A stretch of DNA of 64,000 nucleotides from Sesamum alatum (taxonomy: Eukaryota; Streptophyta; Magnoliopsida; Lamiales; Pedaliaceae), in NCBI GenBank assembly GCA_034509735.1, contig JACGWO010000002.1, forward strand, positions 27,637,636 to 27,701,635, in the 5' to 3' direction. Within the stretch, counting starts at the first letter, position 1. Every line of letters begins with the position of its first letter. A model generated the notes under the pieces. It saw nothing but the letters and a program-made list of their open reading frames with translations. It was not told where the DNA came from and ran no database searches. This document shows, piece after piece, positions 23,566 to 36,470 of the stretch. The position numbers and the translations under genes were made by a program.

Positions 23566-25084
23566 CCCTAGTAGTGTTTTTTTTTTATTTTTTAAATTGT
23601 TTTCGGTTTTAATTATGAATTAATTCTGAAAAAATCGTTTTTTAGGTTCAATTATGCCTAATTTTCTAAAGACATTATTTTAGGAGTAAAATAAATTGGA
23701 TTTGGAATCCCGGGGTTATTTTACTTAAAATAATGAGGAAAGATTTTCCTAAGACGAGAAAATATTATTACCAATATTTGTGTTTTATTTTTCACACTTT
23801 ATGCACATATTCATTTATTTTATTATTTTGAATATTTATGATTGGAAATCATGTGGTTTTTGTATATTGTAATTATATGATTAGATCATGTGATTATATG
23901 TGTTGGATGGAAAGGGATGATCACGAGCCTTAGACCGAATGTATGGTTTATTTTCTGTTGGGCCTGTGTGCCTCTTTTACTGCTTTCTCCTTCTCTCTTT
24001 CTAGTTGCCTTGAAATAATAAGGCATTCTACCTCCCTCCTTATGTACTCCCCCGGGTTTTCACTGGGTTTCTTTTTTTAATATGTAATGAGAGTAGACTA
24101 GGAGTGAGGTTTCTATTTTTGTAATTGGTGGAGAAGAAGGAAGGACCACATGGAGAGCCCAGACGGGAGGTCCCTTGGAGTTTTCCATGAAGTGAAGAAA
24201 GAGAAAAGAGACCAAGGCGCATCAGCATGATGATTGGGTTACTATTAATGTAATAGTATAGGACCAACCCTAGATTGACCATAGATCCACTGCGGGCTCA
24301 GTGGGTCGCATAGGATTTGGGCTCGTGATCATCCAACAGGTGCGTGCTAGGCTTTAATTTTGCATGTGGTTATTATGATGGATGAATGGGCTTTTATTTA
24401 TCATATAACTGCTATGGATGGTTTAATTTACGCATTATGGATGTATGTGTGAATGTTTATTTATTTGAGATCTCGGTCATTTACTACTCTCACATTGGTT
24501 GGACCAATGTCAAAATATTAGACCCTAAACAAAATGGACATGAACTCTAGGAGTTTGTCCATGCCTTCCAATCCATGGCATAGTAAGGAAGCTGCTTTAG
24601 GTCAATAGCGTGGTCTCACGAGTTGTGGCACGTTATTGTACTTAAAGGAAGCTGCACCATATCATGAACGAAAAATGGGCTGCTGTTACCTGTCTCACGA
24701 GTCGTGGGGGTACCAGTAGGTCTGTGGCTCGGTCGATTGGGTTGGGTCTAACGCCCAATTAACATGATTCGCTTGGAGTCCTCGAGATCATGTGAAAGGG
24801 TGAGGCAATAATTTTGGGGATCTCGTGGAACGAGAATGGTATGGAATACCTCCCACAGGATCTTTTCCATGCGAATAGTAAAAGCGGGGTATGGGAAAAA
24901 TCGCTGTGGATCCCAAGCCCACTAGGAAAGGATTTCCTGAAAATCACGTTTGAGAGTACCGTGTTTTCGTATAAATAGTGGGAGGATTAAATGACTAAAG
25001 TCCATGCATTTAATTATTTTATCAAACCACCGTCTTTTATTTTTCTGCTGATCGCGTGCTATTTTCTAAATTGTAGATTTTAAA

Positions 25085-28000
25085 ATGTCTAAGAACCCAC
25101 TTTCCACCATTCTTGAGACAAACAAATTCAATGGAACAAATTACAACGACAGGTTGTGCAATCTCAGGATAGTCCTAGATTACGAGAACCAAGGCTACGT
25201 CATGGACGAGCCTCTCCCTAGGACCTTGCCGGAAGGATCCACGCCAGAAGAACGTGAGATGTTCGAGACTTGGCATAAGGATAACTGGAAGGTCCGTAGC
25301 GTCATACTTGCTTCGATGACCAACGAGATTCAGAAGCAATATGAAAGGCTAGACGATGTCCCTTCCATTATGGCTTGCCTTAAGGATTGCTATGCAGTCC
25401 CGGACCGGCATACTAGGTATGTCGCGACGAAGGCGTTCTTTGGAACTAAAATGATAGAAGGATCCTCTGTACAAGAGCACGGGGTTAAAATGCTTACCGT
25501 GGTGGAAAAGCTCGAGGACCTAAAGGCAGGTCTCGATAATGAAACGTACATAGGTGTGATCCTTCAGTCACTCCCACCCTCCTTTGACCAATTTATCGTC
25601 AACTACAACATGAACGCATTTGAGAAGGGCATTCATGAGTTGATCAATATGTTGGTGCAATACGAGGCAACGACTAAGAAGTCCACGCCTTCGGTATTGT
25701 TTGGAGGTGCTTCAACTTCCAATACGAAAGGAAAAGGTGCCGGACGTTGGAAGAAGAAGAAAGGGAAGGGAAAGGCCGTCAAAGCAGCTATGAACACTAA
25801 GAGTGTTCCCATTGCCAAAGAGGGGAAAGGCAAAGGAAAGGGAAAGGTTGTCTCCAAGCAACAGTCGAAGGCATATGACACATGTATCAACTGCCGTGAG
25901 AAAGGGCATTGGAAGAGAGAGTGCCCCAAACTCTTCTCGAACCAAGTTATTTATGTGATTGAGGTTAATATGATCACTAATTCTGCCTCTTGGGTATTAG
26001 ATACCGGCTGTGGAGCTCACATTTGCAATAACTTGCAGGTGTTGAAAAGAAGCAGAAAACTGGGTAGCGGGGGACATGATCCTGAAGCTTGGAAATGGCA
26101 AGGCCATCTCGGCAGAAGCAGTAGGATCCGCCACTCTAGTGATTAGTGATAATATTAGCATAGATTTAGAGCAAGTTTATTTTGTACCTAGTATGATTAA
26201 AAACATCATTTCCATTCCATTGTTGGACAATAGTGGTTATGAGTTTAGAATCAATAAAAATTGCTTTTATTTGATGAGGTGTGGAATTGCTCATCTACTT
26301 GGTACATTGCATAATGGGCTCTATCTCTTGCAACAAACGAATTTCTTCTCAACACTCAACACAAACGAAAATTAGATAATAACGGGAACGCACGTCTGTG
26401 GCATGCTAGGCTAGGTCACATATCCCAAGACAGGATGAAGAGGTTGGTAGACTCAAAGAACCTAGAGGTTGGGGACTTGAGCGATCTACCAACTTGTGAA
26501 TCCTGTCTAAGAGGAAAAATGACCAAGAAGCCCTTTGTAGGACAAAGTAGGCTTGCCACAGGTCTGTTGGACTTGGTCCATACAGACGTATGTGGACCAC
26601 TAAGGACGCAGGCCCGAGGTGGGTTCTCCTACTTCATAACCTTTACCGATGATCATTCACGGTATGGTTATGTTTACCTAATGAGGTACAAGTCTGAAGC
26701 TCTTAAGAGGCTTAAAAAATTCAGACTTGCAGTGGAGAACCAGACCAACTGCAAAATTAAAGTCCTACGGTCGAACCGAGGCGGTGAATACCTTAGTACG
26801 GAGTTCCTAGATTATCTAAAAGAACATGGTATAATATCAGAATGGACACCTCCAGGAACACCACAGTTAAATGGTGTCTCTGAAATGAGTAATCGAACCC
26901 TGTTGGACATGGTTCGGTCTATGATGAGTTTTACCGAATTGCCCTTATCCTTTTGGGGCTATGCACTAGAAACGACAACCAAATTGTTGAATTTAGCGCC
27001 TACTAGTACATTGACCCAAACGCCATATGAAATATGGCATGGCAAGCCTGCGTCCTATAACTACTTGAAAGTGTGGGGTAGCCCCGCTTACGTCAAGAGG
27101 TTAGTGGGAGATAAGCTAGAATCCAGGTCTAGCTTATGCAGGTTCGTTGGATACCCTAAGGAAACTGCGGGTTATTACTTTTATGACCCCTTGGAACAAA
27201 ATGTGTTTGTTTCAAGAAATGCAGTATTCTTGGAGCAAGGCTTCCCGGAGGATATCCAACCTGATGAGCTGATCATGAGGAATCAAGTGATGGAATCCAG
27301 CTATCAGACACAGCCGCGGAACCCTCACTTAGAGGATTCAGGATAGACAGCCGAAGGGCTGACCAACCTCGAGAGGTCCAACATGCTAGGCATGAAGGAC
27401 AGCCTCAGGAACAGCCAGCCCCGGTTCCTGAACCACCGGCTCCGATACAGTCAACGCCCACAGTCACCACTGACGTTCCCGTTCTCCGTAGGTCCACTAG
27501 AGAGTCCAGACCTCTAGTGAGATATGGCTTTCTAGTAGCGACCAATCTTTTGGATAATGATCCTAAGACATATGGAGAAGCGATGTCTGACATCGACTCC
27601 GGGAAAATGGCTTGAGGCCATGAAAGCCGAAATGAACTCCATGAACGAGAACCAAGTTTGGAGTCTTGTAGATCCACCGAAAGGTGTTAAGCCAGTGGGC
27701 TGTAAGTGGGTCTACAAGCGAAAACTTGGCGTTGATGGAGAAGTCACAACCTTTAAGGCTAGGCTTGTAGCTAAGGGATACAGTCAACGACCCGAGATCG
27801 ATTTTGAGGATACCTACTCGCCAGTAGCCATGGCTAAATCCATTCGGATCCTGCTCGCCATAGCAGCATGGTATGACTATGAGATATGGCAGATGGACGT
27901 GAAAACGGCCTTCCTCAACGGTTTCATTGAAGAAGAGATTTATATGGATCAGCCGGAGGGTTTCACGGTTACTGGAGAAGAACATAAAATCTGTCGCCTC

Positions 28001-29155
28001 CAGAAGTCCATCTATGGCCTCAAACAAGCCTCCCGAAGTTGGAACATTCTCTTTGACGAAGTAATACGGGGTTATGACTTCATCAAAAACGAATCTGACC
28101 CTTGTGTATACAAGAAAGTCAGTGGGAGCTCAATAGTGTTCCTAGAGCTTTATGTGGATGACATTCTACTCATTGGTAATGACGTTAGAATGTTAGGAAA
28201 CACAAAAGCATGGTTGTCAACCCAGTTTTCCATGAAGGACTTGGGTGAAGCCTCCTACATCCTAGGCATCCAGATTGTCAGGGACAGATCTAAAAGGATG
28301 TTAGGACTCACCCAAAACTTGTATATGCAGAAAGTCCTAAAGAGATATCGAATGGACAACTCCAAACGAGGATTCCTTCCCATGAGGCATGGGATCAAGT
28401 TGTCCAAGAAACAGTCCCCACAGACTGATGAGGAACTTGAAAGGATGAAAGTCATCCCCTATGCTTCTGCCGTAGGTAGCATCCAATATGCGGTCCATTG
28501 CACTAGGCCTGACATTGCATACGCTTTGAGTGTAACAAGCAGATATCAGTCTTGCGCAGGAGAGGCACATTGGAATGCTGTTAAGGGCATCCTTAAGTAC
28601 CTAAGGAGGACTAAGGAGATGTTCTTAGTCTATGGCAATGGAGAACTGATTCTGGAAGGCTTTAGCGATGCTAGCTTCCAGTCTGATGACAATGATGCCA
28701 AGTCTCAATCGGGGTACGTATTCAAACTCAATGGAGGAGTAGTAGCTTGGAAAAGTTCCAAGCAAGCAACCATTGCTGACTCCACCACAGAGGCTGAATA
28801 CATAGCAGCTTCAGAAGCTGCTAAGGAAGCGGTTTGGATGAGAAACTACATCCAAGAGTTGGGTGTGGTGCCTAGCATCACCGAGCCTGTTGTCATCTTC
28901 TGTGATAACAACGGTGCAATAGTGCAAGCAAAGGAACCGAGATCTCATCACCGTTCCAAACACATTCTTAGACGCTACCATCTTCTTAGAGAAATGGTAG
29001 GGAGAGGTGACGTCCGGATGGACCGAGTCAACTCAGCAGACAACACAGCAGACCCGCTGATAAAGCCTATGTCGCAGAGCGCTCATACGCAACATCTTGA
29101 GAAGATGGGGATTAGACATATGGGCAATAATTCTTTTTATTTTTTTCTTTCATAA
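25085..29155 (+). pseudogene. A1 copia gag-pol polyprotein, frameshifted
   Basis: The gag starts MSKNPLSTILETNKFNG at 25085. It is followed by a zinc knuckle CINCREKGHWKREC (residues ~267-280), protease WVLDTGCGAHIC (D at ~306), GAG-pre-integrase LWHARLGHIS, integrase (HTDVCGPL; LRSNRGGEY), reverse transcriptase (YVDD at 28151) and RNase H (SDASFQ, TTEAEY, CDNNGAI). Most of the sequence stays in one frame. Two pairs of compensating shifts displace it at about 26065-26345 and about 27320-27605; single-base gains lie in a G-run near 26068 and an A-run near 27603. The second acidic residue of the integrase triad is Asn (26774-26776) where the related copy B has Asp. The C-terminus is cut at about 29125 and reads into flank DNA. 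It cannot yield a full polyprotein. Confidence 0.85.
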
Positions 29156-29772
29156 GCTTGATCACAAAAGTCGTAATTTACTATGAATTGTATTTTTTCT
29201 AAGAGAAATTCATTTACATCATTGGGCAAATATGTAGTATCTTTCACATAATGTATTTAAATATTAATACTTTTTATTTTACTAAAAATATATTTATTAA
29301 ATAAGAAAATGTAAATAGTATTTGAAACTTATAAAACAATTTATTTCAATGTCTAAAGTATGATAATTTGCAATGGTTAATTTTAAAATATTCAGTAATT
29401 CAATATTAAGTTTTGTAGAAATAAGTTTGCACTATATATATAGTAAGTTGTCATTAAAATATATGACATAGTTTTATGTTTATAATGTTTGATGGCGTGC
29501 AAAAAATCAATATTTGTGAGAGTAGATAGGTTACAGATTAAAATTTAGAGTATTACACTTTTGGTTCCTATACTTTGGGTTAAAACCAATTTTGGTCCTT
29601 GGAATTTTTGAAATATGTTCTTGGTCCCTAAATTTTTTGTGGCACAATCTCGGTCCCTAATCTTTACAAATTTATGATTTGGTCCATCCGGTTCCTTTCT
29701 AACTTAATATTTTTAATTTTAATGGTTAGATAGAAATATCATAATAATTCGTAAAGATTAGGAACCAAAATC
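29126..29772. repeat. Second copy of A1's left flanking DNA
   Basis: It matches 20230-20876 throughout with roughly nine single-base differences by eye, including the half fold-back and the terminal AAATC. It lies where the last internal bases and polypurine tract of A1 should be. Confidence 0.9.
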
Positions 29773-31762
29773 TATTAGAATAGGTGACCATGTAAGCTAA
29801 TTTTGGCAGGAATATGTAACCTATGTCTAGACAATTTCAGGTGTTTGATAAAACATTTATGAATAAAGAAGTGAAAAGTTCATATGGCAATACTTTGTTT
29901 ACGTTCACTTATATATGCTTTTACATATCTGTTCACTACGCAAACAAAGCCACGGACTGAGAATCGATTTCGGGGATTGGGACTACGCTTGGAGGTAGGT
30001 CCATGAAATCAGTCTTACCTAATCAGTCCGGAAATCTCCAAGTCAAGGAATCCCGAAAATGGGTACCAGGATTCCCTTTGAGACTTGCACTAAGCATCTG
30101 TTGTCGTATTTCATCGACGGGTGACGAAGGTCGTCTAAGCACTGTTAGTGGGTCAGCATGCTAGGAAGCAGCTGACTGAGGTGACTCGCGGGAACCGTCT
30201 TACGGAGGACCTTGAGTATGGTCTGCAAGGTATGACGTATTCACGGTTCCAACGGTACAGGTTAAGTCCTTTGACTTGAGGAACTGCTGAGTTTACCTGC
30301 GCATCAGGTCTGTATCTTAGATATGGTGAGAGATTGCCAAAATACTCTTGAGTAGTCATAAGCCATGTCTAGTGCAGCTCGGGTGTACAGAGTGACAGTA
30401 GTTTCCAAGAAAGGATCTGTCTCCTGTCAAAGGTATTGACAGTTGAGTCTCATGTATGCTCTGGGTCTTGTCCCTAAAATCTGTGGCCACAGTAACTGAA
30501 CAGAAGGGAAGGTTTCCCTTGCGGCGTTTGGTAAGGACAGACCGACACTTTGGTCCAAAATGGGTACCTGCATTTTCCGTGCCCTAGACTCTAAGTGATG
30601 AGACCGAAGACAGTAGGACAAGTGTACTGTTAGGGCCTAAATGTTCATCCCCGATTATTTCACCTAGTCTCTAGTGCCATGGACCGTTGCTAGATGGCCA
30701 CCCATGGTAACGGGCGGATTCTATGAATCCGACCAAGTCTAGCTGAAATGTGAACCTAAAGAGTCACACACTATCCACACACACTTAGGTATTTAATTTG
30801 AAATTAAATATTGGAGTAAAGGAATGATTAAATTAGATTTAATCGGGTCCTATATTTTCTTGGAGAAATTAATTCCTTCTAATTGATAAAGGAAATTAAA
30901 TTAATAAATTGGATTTATTAAGGGAATTGATTTAATGGGCCTAGAATAAATATTAATATTTATTTATTATATTTATTTGGCGTTTTGGAATATTTAATGA
31001 AATTTAAATATTCCATTAAATTAAAATCAACGGTTGAGATGGAAAGGGGAGATGGAAGGCTAGGATTGGTTTGACTAGGTCAAACACTAGTTTGACTAGG
31101 ACTTTGACTAGGTCAAAATCCTAGTCAAATTAGAGTTCTTAGAGTTGGAGTTTAAAGAGGATTAAACTCCTCCTCTATATAAACCTCTAGTTTCCAACAA
31201 CTGAAGGATGATGAAATTCCAACACACACACACAACACACAATTTCGGCCCCCCTCCCATCTCTCTCGTCTGCTCTCTCTCTCTCCACTCTCTCCAAGAA
31301 ATTATTTTCTAGTTCTCTTGTTCTTGGAACATTAGAACTTAGATGAATCAATACCGTTAATTGATAACGCGTCGTTGATTCATCCACTCCAAAATATACA
31401 CTTGTTCGTTGCTAGTACGACGTACAAGATACGTGGGTGGATCGTGTGTCACGATTTGGAGGGTCTCAAGAACGAGATCTCGGTGCAAAACGGGGAACAA
31501 CGCGTGTAGCCGTTAAAGACGAAACGACAACGGGTAGGTCTCGTTTAATATTTTCGTCCTCTTTAATTTTCTACCCTATGGCCTCCATGATCTTTTATAT
31601 GTTCTTTAATCATGAGATACACCGAACACCTGGGAATCTCAAGGGTACACCCCTTGAGCGTGTTCTTTAATTCATTAAAGCATGCTTTAATTTTTTGTAT
31701 TTTATTTTATATCGCGCTTCCGCATTCGCGCAATTTCCCGGGACGATCCAGGATTCCTTTCA
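29773..31762 (+). repeat. A1 right LTR
   Basis: 1990 bp, nearly identical to the left LTR and sharing its unusual TATTAG start. It ends CCTTTCA, followed by AAATC and the right half of the fold-back. Confidence 0.85.
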
Positions 31763-32160
31763 AAATCGTCCCTCGAAAAATTTAGGGATCAAAATCGATT
31801 TTGACCCAATGTATAGGGACCAAAAGTATAATTTACTGTTAAAATTTATGAGCAAATTATTTGTTTTTATTCTATGATCCACCAAAAGCAAAGCTAACTT
31901 TTCGACATAGAAGAAGTTCTTCTCATACCTTACTTGCGGTAAGTCAACCTCTTCTAATAAAATTAATAAGTATAATATCAAGTGACAATTTGATTTCAGG
32001 TTGGAAATTCAACATAATAAAAGGAACTAATTATTCAGTAAAAAGCAGCTCGATTATCTTAAAGTATCTATAAATTAATGGGCATGATCCAAGTACTAGA
32101 GAATTTTTAATATCGATATTATTGCTATTATATGTTATGTTTGTACTGTTATGAATTTCT
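31763..32160 (+). repeat. Right half of fold-back and Helitron-like remnant
   Basis: 31763-31845 completes the fold-back begun at 20650. 31930-32160 resembles 19925-20150 of the Helitron-like sequence (AAGTATCTATAA..., TTATGTTTGTA...). No gene is seen. Confidence 0.45.
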
Positions 32161-32169
32161 TATTGTATA

Positions 32170-32340
32170 TTTTTATGGATAAATTGCAAAAAAAGCCCCT
32201 GTGCTTTCATGAAACTGCAGAAAACCTTCATGTGTTGTTATTTTTATATGAACAAAAACCCCTGTGTTATTGAAAATAAAACTCACGTGTCCTTTCCGTT
32301 AGTCAAAGATAACGGCGTCAATTGTTAGCCCAACTTTCCC
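32170..32340. repeat. Fold-back family arm
   Basis: AAATTGCAAAAAAAGCCCC and later CCTTTCCGTTAGTCAAAG phrases match the arms of the dispersed fold-back families. No clear opposite arm is found nearby. Confidence 0.35.
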
Positions 32341-32959
32341 GTTTTACCCTTTGGGTTAAGTCAACCAAAACCCTTTCACTTCACCCCCTATCACTTCAAC
32401 TTCGACCAGAGAGAGAGAGATCGATAGATACTGAGGAAATCAAAAGGGGGAAAGTTAGGGTTTTTAATATGAAGTGAAATGGAATGGAGTAGGGAACAGG
32501 AAGCACAAGCAGAGGTCCCCCATTTTTAAAGCTTGAGGTAGGTCCTCTTATCCCCCTTTTTCCCCTTGTCCCCCAAAACAAATTCATGGTCCCCCATGTA
32601 TGTCCCAGAACCCCCACCCTTTACTTTATGGGTTTATGTAATATATTCAGTGTTTGTATGTGTGTGTATGTGTCTGCAATATATTCGTAATATATTCAGT
32701 GTCCTAGATTCCCTATCCCCTTTACTGTAGGCTTTATTTTTAGTGAGTTGTTAATGCTTTTACTGTCCCAAATCCCCTATTCCCTTTACTGTAAGCAATA
32801 TTTTATGGTGAATTGCTAATGCATTTACTGGCATTTTTGTATGTGTTTGGGTATTTTTGTATTGGAATTGTCAATGAATCCATTGTCCCAGATTTCCCTT
32901 CCCTTTTTTTATAGTTGTTATTTAGTAGGGATAGTATTTAATAATGTTGGTATTGCTTT

Positions 32960-33610
32960 AACTTTTGCAGACATGGTGTTGGGGGATTATGCAAATTTAT
33001 ATGTTTGGTTGGGGGGTTCTGTAGAATGGGTCCCAATTATTAGGTATGTTGAGGGTATTAAAGTCTGGTATCCTGTTGTGGATAAGGAGAGGTTGTTTTA
33101 CAATGACTTGGTTGAAATATACACAAAAGCAAGGGGGAAAGGGGTGTAACATAGCTATATATTACTCACCACCTGGACATACTTTAGACAGTGGCATTAA
33201 AATATTGGAAGGTGATGGGGGTATTAGGGATCTGATAAGAGAAGGGTTTAAATGTAATTTCAATTTACATAGAAGAAAAGCCTGATCCTATTCTTGCTAT
33301 GGATGAACAAGGTAACACATTACAAGATAATGAAAAGTTGCCTCAATCAGAAGCTGGTTTTAATGAATAGGGTATTGGGGAGTGTGAGAAGACTGAAAAT
33401 AGGGATAATGGTGTTGGGGACAGGGATGAGGCTAGAAACAGGGAGGGAAATGAAGATATGACTGAAAATAGGGATGAGGGTGTTGGGGAGAGGGCGGAGA
33501 CTAAAATCAGGGATGAGAGTGTTGGGGAGAGGGAGGAGACTGCAGTTCTGAATTCATCTTTAGTACTGAATATTATCCCTAACTCAATTTGTGGATCAAA
33601 ATTAGGGAAT
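32960..33610 (+). pseudogene. Mutator-like element protein, PB1-like N-terminus (degenerate)
   Basis: From about 32972 the frame reads DYANLYVWLGGSVEW...VKVWYPVV-type sequence and continues, after a frameshift near 33140, with IAIYYSPPGHTLDSGIKILE. This pattern (hydrophobic opening, then a YY..PG..L..GI..L..D block) resembles the PB1-like N-terminal domain of plant MULE transposase-like proteins. A consensus AG acceptor precedes it (CTTTTGCAG at 32962-32970). The following 300 bp encode imperfect repeats rich in Glu/Asp/Gly (NRDEGVGE-like) with stops at about 33370 and 33615. No catalytic MULE domain is seen. Confidence 0.45.
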
Positions 33611-34033
33611 GATTGAATACTGGGAAAGTTACTCTATTTGCTTCATCTGCATCAGACCCCTTGTTTGAGTTTAATTCATCATCACTCCAAACTAAATTCG
33701 CATCCCAAGTCCCCTTCGGTATCTGATACCCTGCCCCCTTCCTTATCTGTCTCCTCAACCCTGCTCCCTTCATCATTTGCCTTTTTCAAAATATTTTCAA
33801 CTAATCTCCCTCCACTTCCCACTCACCATTTGCCCTCTCTTCCTCTTCATCTTTTTCTGATTCCATCTTATACTCGTATTCACTATTGCTATCATCAAAA
33901 TCTTTACTACCTGAAGATGACTCATGATCATTCACCCCACCCTATAACATATCCTCCTCATATCCATCACCTTCTACACCTACCACTTGCCCATTTATGT
34001 ATATATCTACCTCCACATGATCCTCTAATTTAG
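33579..34033 (-). pseudogene. Mutator-like protein acidic linker, opposite strand (degenerate)
   Basis: Read on the minus strand from about 34033 to 33579, the sequence encodes VEVDIYINGQVV, then an acidic stretch (SSSGSKDFDDSNSEYEYK), then SDDELNSNKGSDADE followed by FPVFN. In plant MULE proteins an acidic segment ending in an FP.FN-type motif follows the PB1-like domain, so this looks like the next portion of the same kind of protein, but on the other strand. Frame breaks are present. The call rests on motif resemblance only. Confidence 0.4.
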
Positions 34034-35498
34034 CAAACATTTCTTGTAGTTTGCATTTGTAGTGATACTTTTGAAGATGTTTTCATCCTTCATGAAATAA
34101 TTCTTTTCCCCTTTAATGCCAACATAGTTGCTAAGTTAACTCAACCCCAAGCCCAACAAACTTATATTCTTTGTGATCAAACTTATAGGTAGACCCTTCA
34201 CATAGTCAGATTCTATGAAATTACCCCATAATGAATACTCATTGTTATAAACCCACTGTTTTTGGCTGAAAAATAAGGGAAAAAAAACATAAAAAATAGA
34301 AAACACCATGTCAACTCGTAGCAAAAAAAAGAACATGAACTACACAAAAATTTTAAAAACAAAAGGCATAAGCTATAAAACACAAAAAAACACAAAAACA
34401 GTGGGAAGAGGCACGTAAAAAATACACTTCAGAAACCAACAAACCAACGGAACATAGCTTCAGGGACCACATGATTTGTAATTTTCCAATATTAACAGAA
34501 TAAAATATACAAAAAATATTAAAATAAAAAGCATTGCAAGTCTAAGTCAGATTCCAGTTGACAAAATAATAGACAGAACAATGCCCACTAAAGGACCACG
34601 TCTTACAAGAATACAATATTAAAGTGCAAAGTAATATTCTTTTTCCAGGTTCGGGTCCCTCAAGATCATTACTTATGGTCTGACAGAACACGAACATGAC
34701 CTTGTTTGGTCTTACAAATACAGAAAAAACTAATTGTATTAAGGGGGGGGGGGGGTCGCCATTCACCTCTAGGTCTCTCATAACCATCATAGTTGCGCCT
34801 CAATCCAAGCCTTTTGTCACCTCTTTTACTAAAACAGATCACATCGGCGAAGGGATGGGGAAAAATTAGGGCTAGGTTTGACTGAAGGTTGGGGAAAATG
34901 GGAAGGTCGTCTTCTAAGTTTGACTAAAGAAGAGGCACGTGATTCGTGCGTGTCTCTTTTTTCCCTCCATTAATTGCCACGTAGGAAGCCTACTATACAT
35001 AAGACCCACGTAAGACACACACATGTCTCATTTCGCCGAACAAATAAGCAATTAATTGACACATCATCATTTTTCGTTCATTTAACTCGTAAATTGACAC
35101 CAAAACCCTAAATCATACTTAATTGCACTAATTGTGCAAGATAATGTATAAAACTAAAAATTAAAATAATTAGTGTACTAAAATTGAACTCGAGCCAAGT
35201 TAGTGGACTAAAAAAAATTCCCTTAAATAGGATGATATGTTATTTTCTTTATCGTTATTTAATGTGATATAATTTTTTAGAATGGGTATATATTTTGAAG
35301 AGTTATTTTGATGAAAAAAAAAAGAAAATCACAAGAAAGAGTATATTCAATCGAAAAATATTTTATGAGGTAATATGAGATTAAAAATATTTCACAAGCA
35401 ATCTTCTAGAAACTTCTTCAGGAAGTTTTCGCTATGAATTTAAAAAATATATTTTATTTCTAATGATAAGCCCAAATAAGCATCTAAAATAAAATAAT
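34034..35498. other. No gene recognised; possible MULE flank
   Basis: The stretch has a 13-G run at 34743-34755 and an open minus frame of 82 codons (34542-34790) without family resemblance. Towards 34870-35090 there are phrases such as CACGTGATTCGTGCGTG. It may be the 5' region of the minus-strand MULE remnant, but termini and target duplication were not found. Confidence 0.3.
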
Positions 35499-36470
35499 AC
35501 TAGTTAGTATCCGTGCAAGCCACGGGATAGTTATGTTTTCGTTAAAATATAAAAAACATAAATAATTCAAATTTTAAAATATAAATTTATATATTTATAA
35601 ATAATTTAAAATTTTTATATATTATAATAATATTAAAAGTGTAATTAAATATAACATAAACTTAAATTATGTTCCTTCCTAGCTACTTTATTAAATTAAA
35701 ATCTGATTTTTTTTCTAGACAAAGTTAAACAATCATCTACTTGTCTAAATTTAAATAAGGATTAAATATAATTTTTTGTCCTGTATCTTTTGTATTTTAA
35801 CAGTTTAGTCCTTTATCTTTCTAGGGTAGCAAATAGGTCCTGTAATTTTTTAATTTTTTGTGATTTTGGTCGTTCAGTCGCTGGAGTTTGCAAATATTAA
35901 TGCCAAAATTTTTAAATCTAAATTTGAGGCTTTTATTTCCATTGGTCAATTTAATGGACGCAAATTGCAAAAAATTATAAGTTACAGGACCTATTTGCTA
36001 TACTAGAAAATAAAGAATTAAAACCCAAAAATATAAAAAAATATAAGACGAAAATTTGGTTCCACGCTGGCAGGAATTTGACTAATGGAACAAAAGCCCC
36101 AAATTAAAAAAAAAAATCGGTAATATTTGTAAACTCCGGTGATTGAAGGACCAAAATCGTGAAAAATTAAAAAGTTACAGGACCTATTTGATACCCTAGA
36201 AAAATAAAAGACTAAAACATCAAAATACAAAAGATATAGGATGAAAAATCCATTTAAGCCTTTAAATAAAATCTAAAAGGTAACCTAAGAAAATAAACTC
36301 GTTGAATCTTTTTGGTAAAGATAAACATTCATATATTTATCCAAAATTAAATGAAAAAAATGTAATTTCTTATGTTGAACAATATAATTCATAGAGGTCA
36401 CCCAAATAAGCTCACACATGACGCTTGCTTTGATGGCCCTAATATTTCTATTTTATGAATATATTTTAAT
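35499..36470 (-). mobile_element. Helitron 3' part, reverse orientation
   Basis: On the minus strand the sequence ends in hairpin CCGTGGCTTGCACGG followed by ATACTAACTAG and then T, which fits a Helitron 3' terminus. The body is AT-rich and resembles the reversed end at 10647. A fold-back is nested at about 35759-36257. No 5' end is found. Confidence 0.45.
35759..36257. mobile_element. Fold-back MITE
   Basis: The left arm (TTTTTTGTCCTGTATCTTTTG, then TAGGGTAGCAAATAGGTCC) is repeated inverted at 36170-36257 (GGACCTATTTGATACCCTA, then CAAAAGATATAGGA). The arms are about 130 bp around a ~230-bp centre. Non-coding. Confidence 0.65.

Larger units (their letters stand above)
20877..31762 (+). mobile_element. 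Ty1/copia retrotransposon A1 with duplicated left flank
   Basis: Outer LTRs are at 20877-22871 and 29773-31762, with target duplication AAATC outside both. Inside are a methionine-initiator-tRNA primer-binding site, a 2.2-kb leader and a gag-pol region on the plus strand. The 3' end of the internal region is abnormal. At 29126 the sequence switches from the last codons of pol into a copy of 20230-20876 (the left flanking DNA) and then into the right LTR. The usual polypurine tract is missing. Both LTRs start TATTAG rather than TGTTAG. The two blocks 20230-22871 and 29126-31762 differ by only about 1-2% as judged by eye. Confidence 0.85.

Noticed and set aside
28255..28570. Minus-strand open frames opposite copia pol (also 25633-25945, 27405-28027, 49246-49561, 51851-52195)
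   Set aside because: They are antisense shadows of the gag-pol reading frame and lack any independent signal.
33638..34033. Plus-strand Pro/His/Leu-rich open frame
   Set aside because: It is the complement of the acidic MULE-like stretch on the minus strand, which explains the sequence better.
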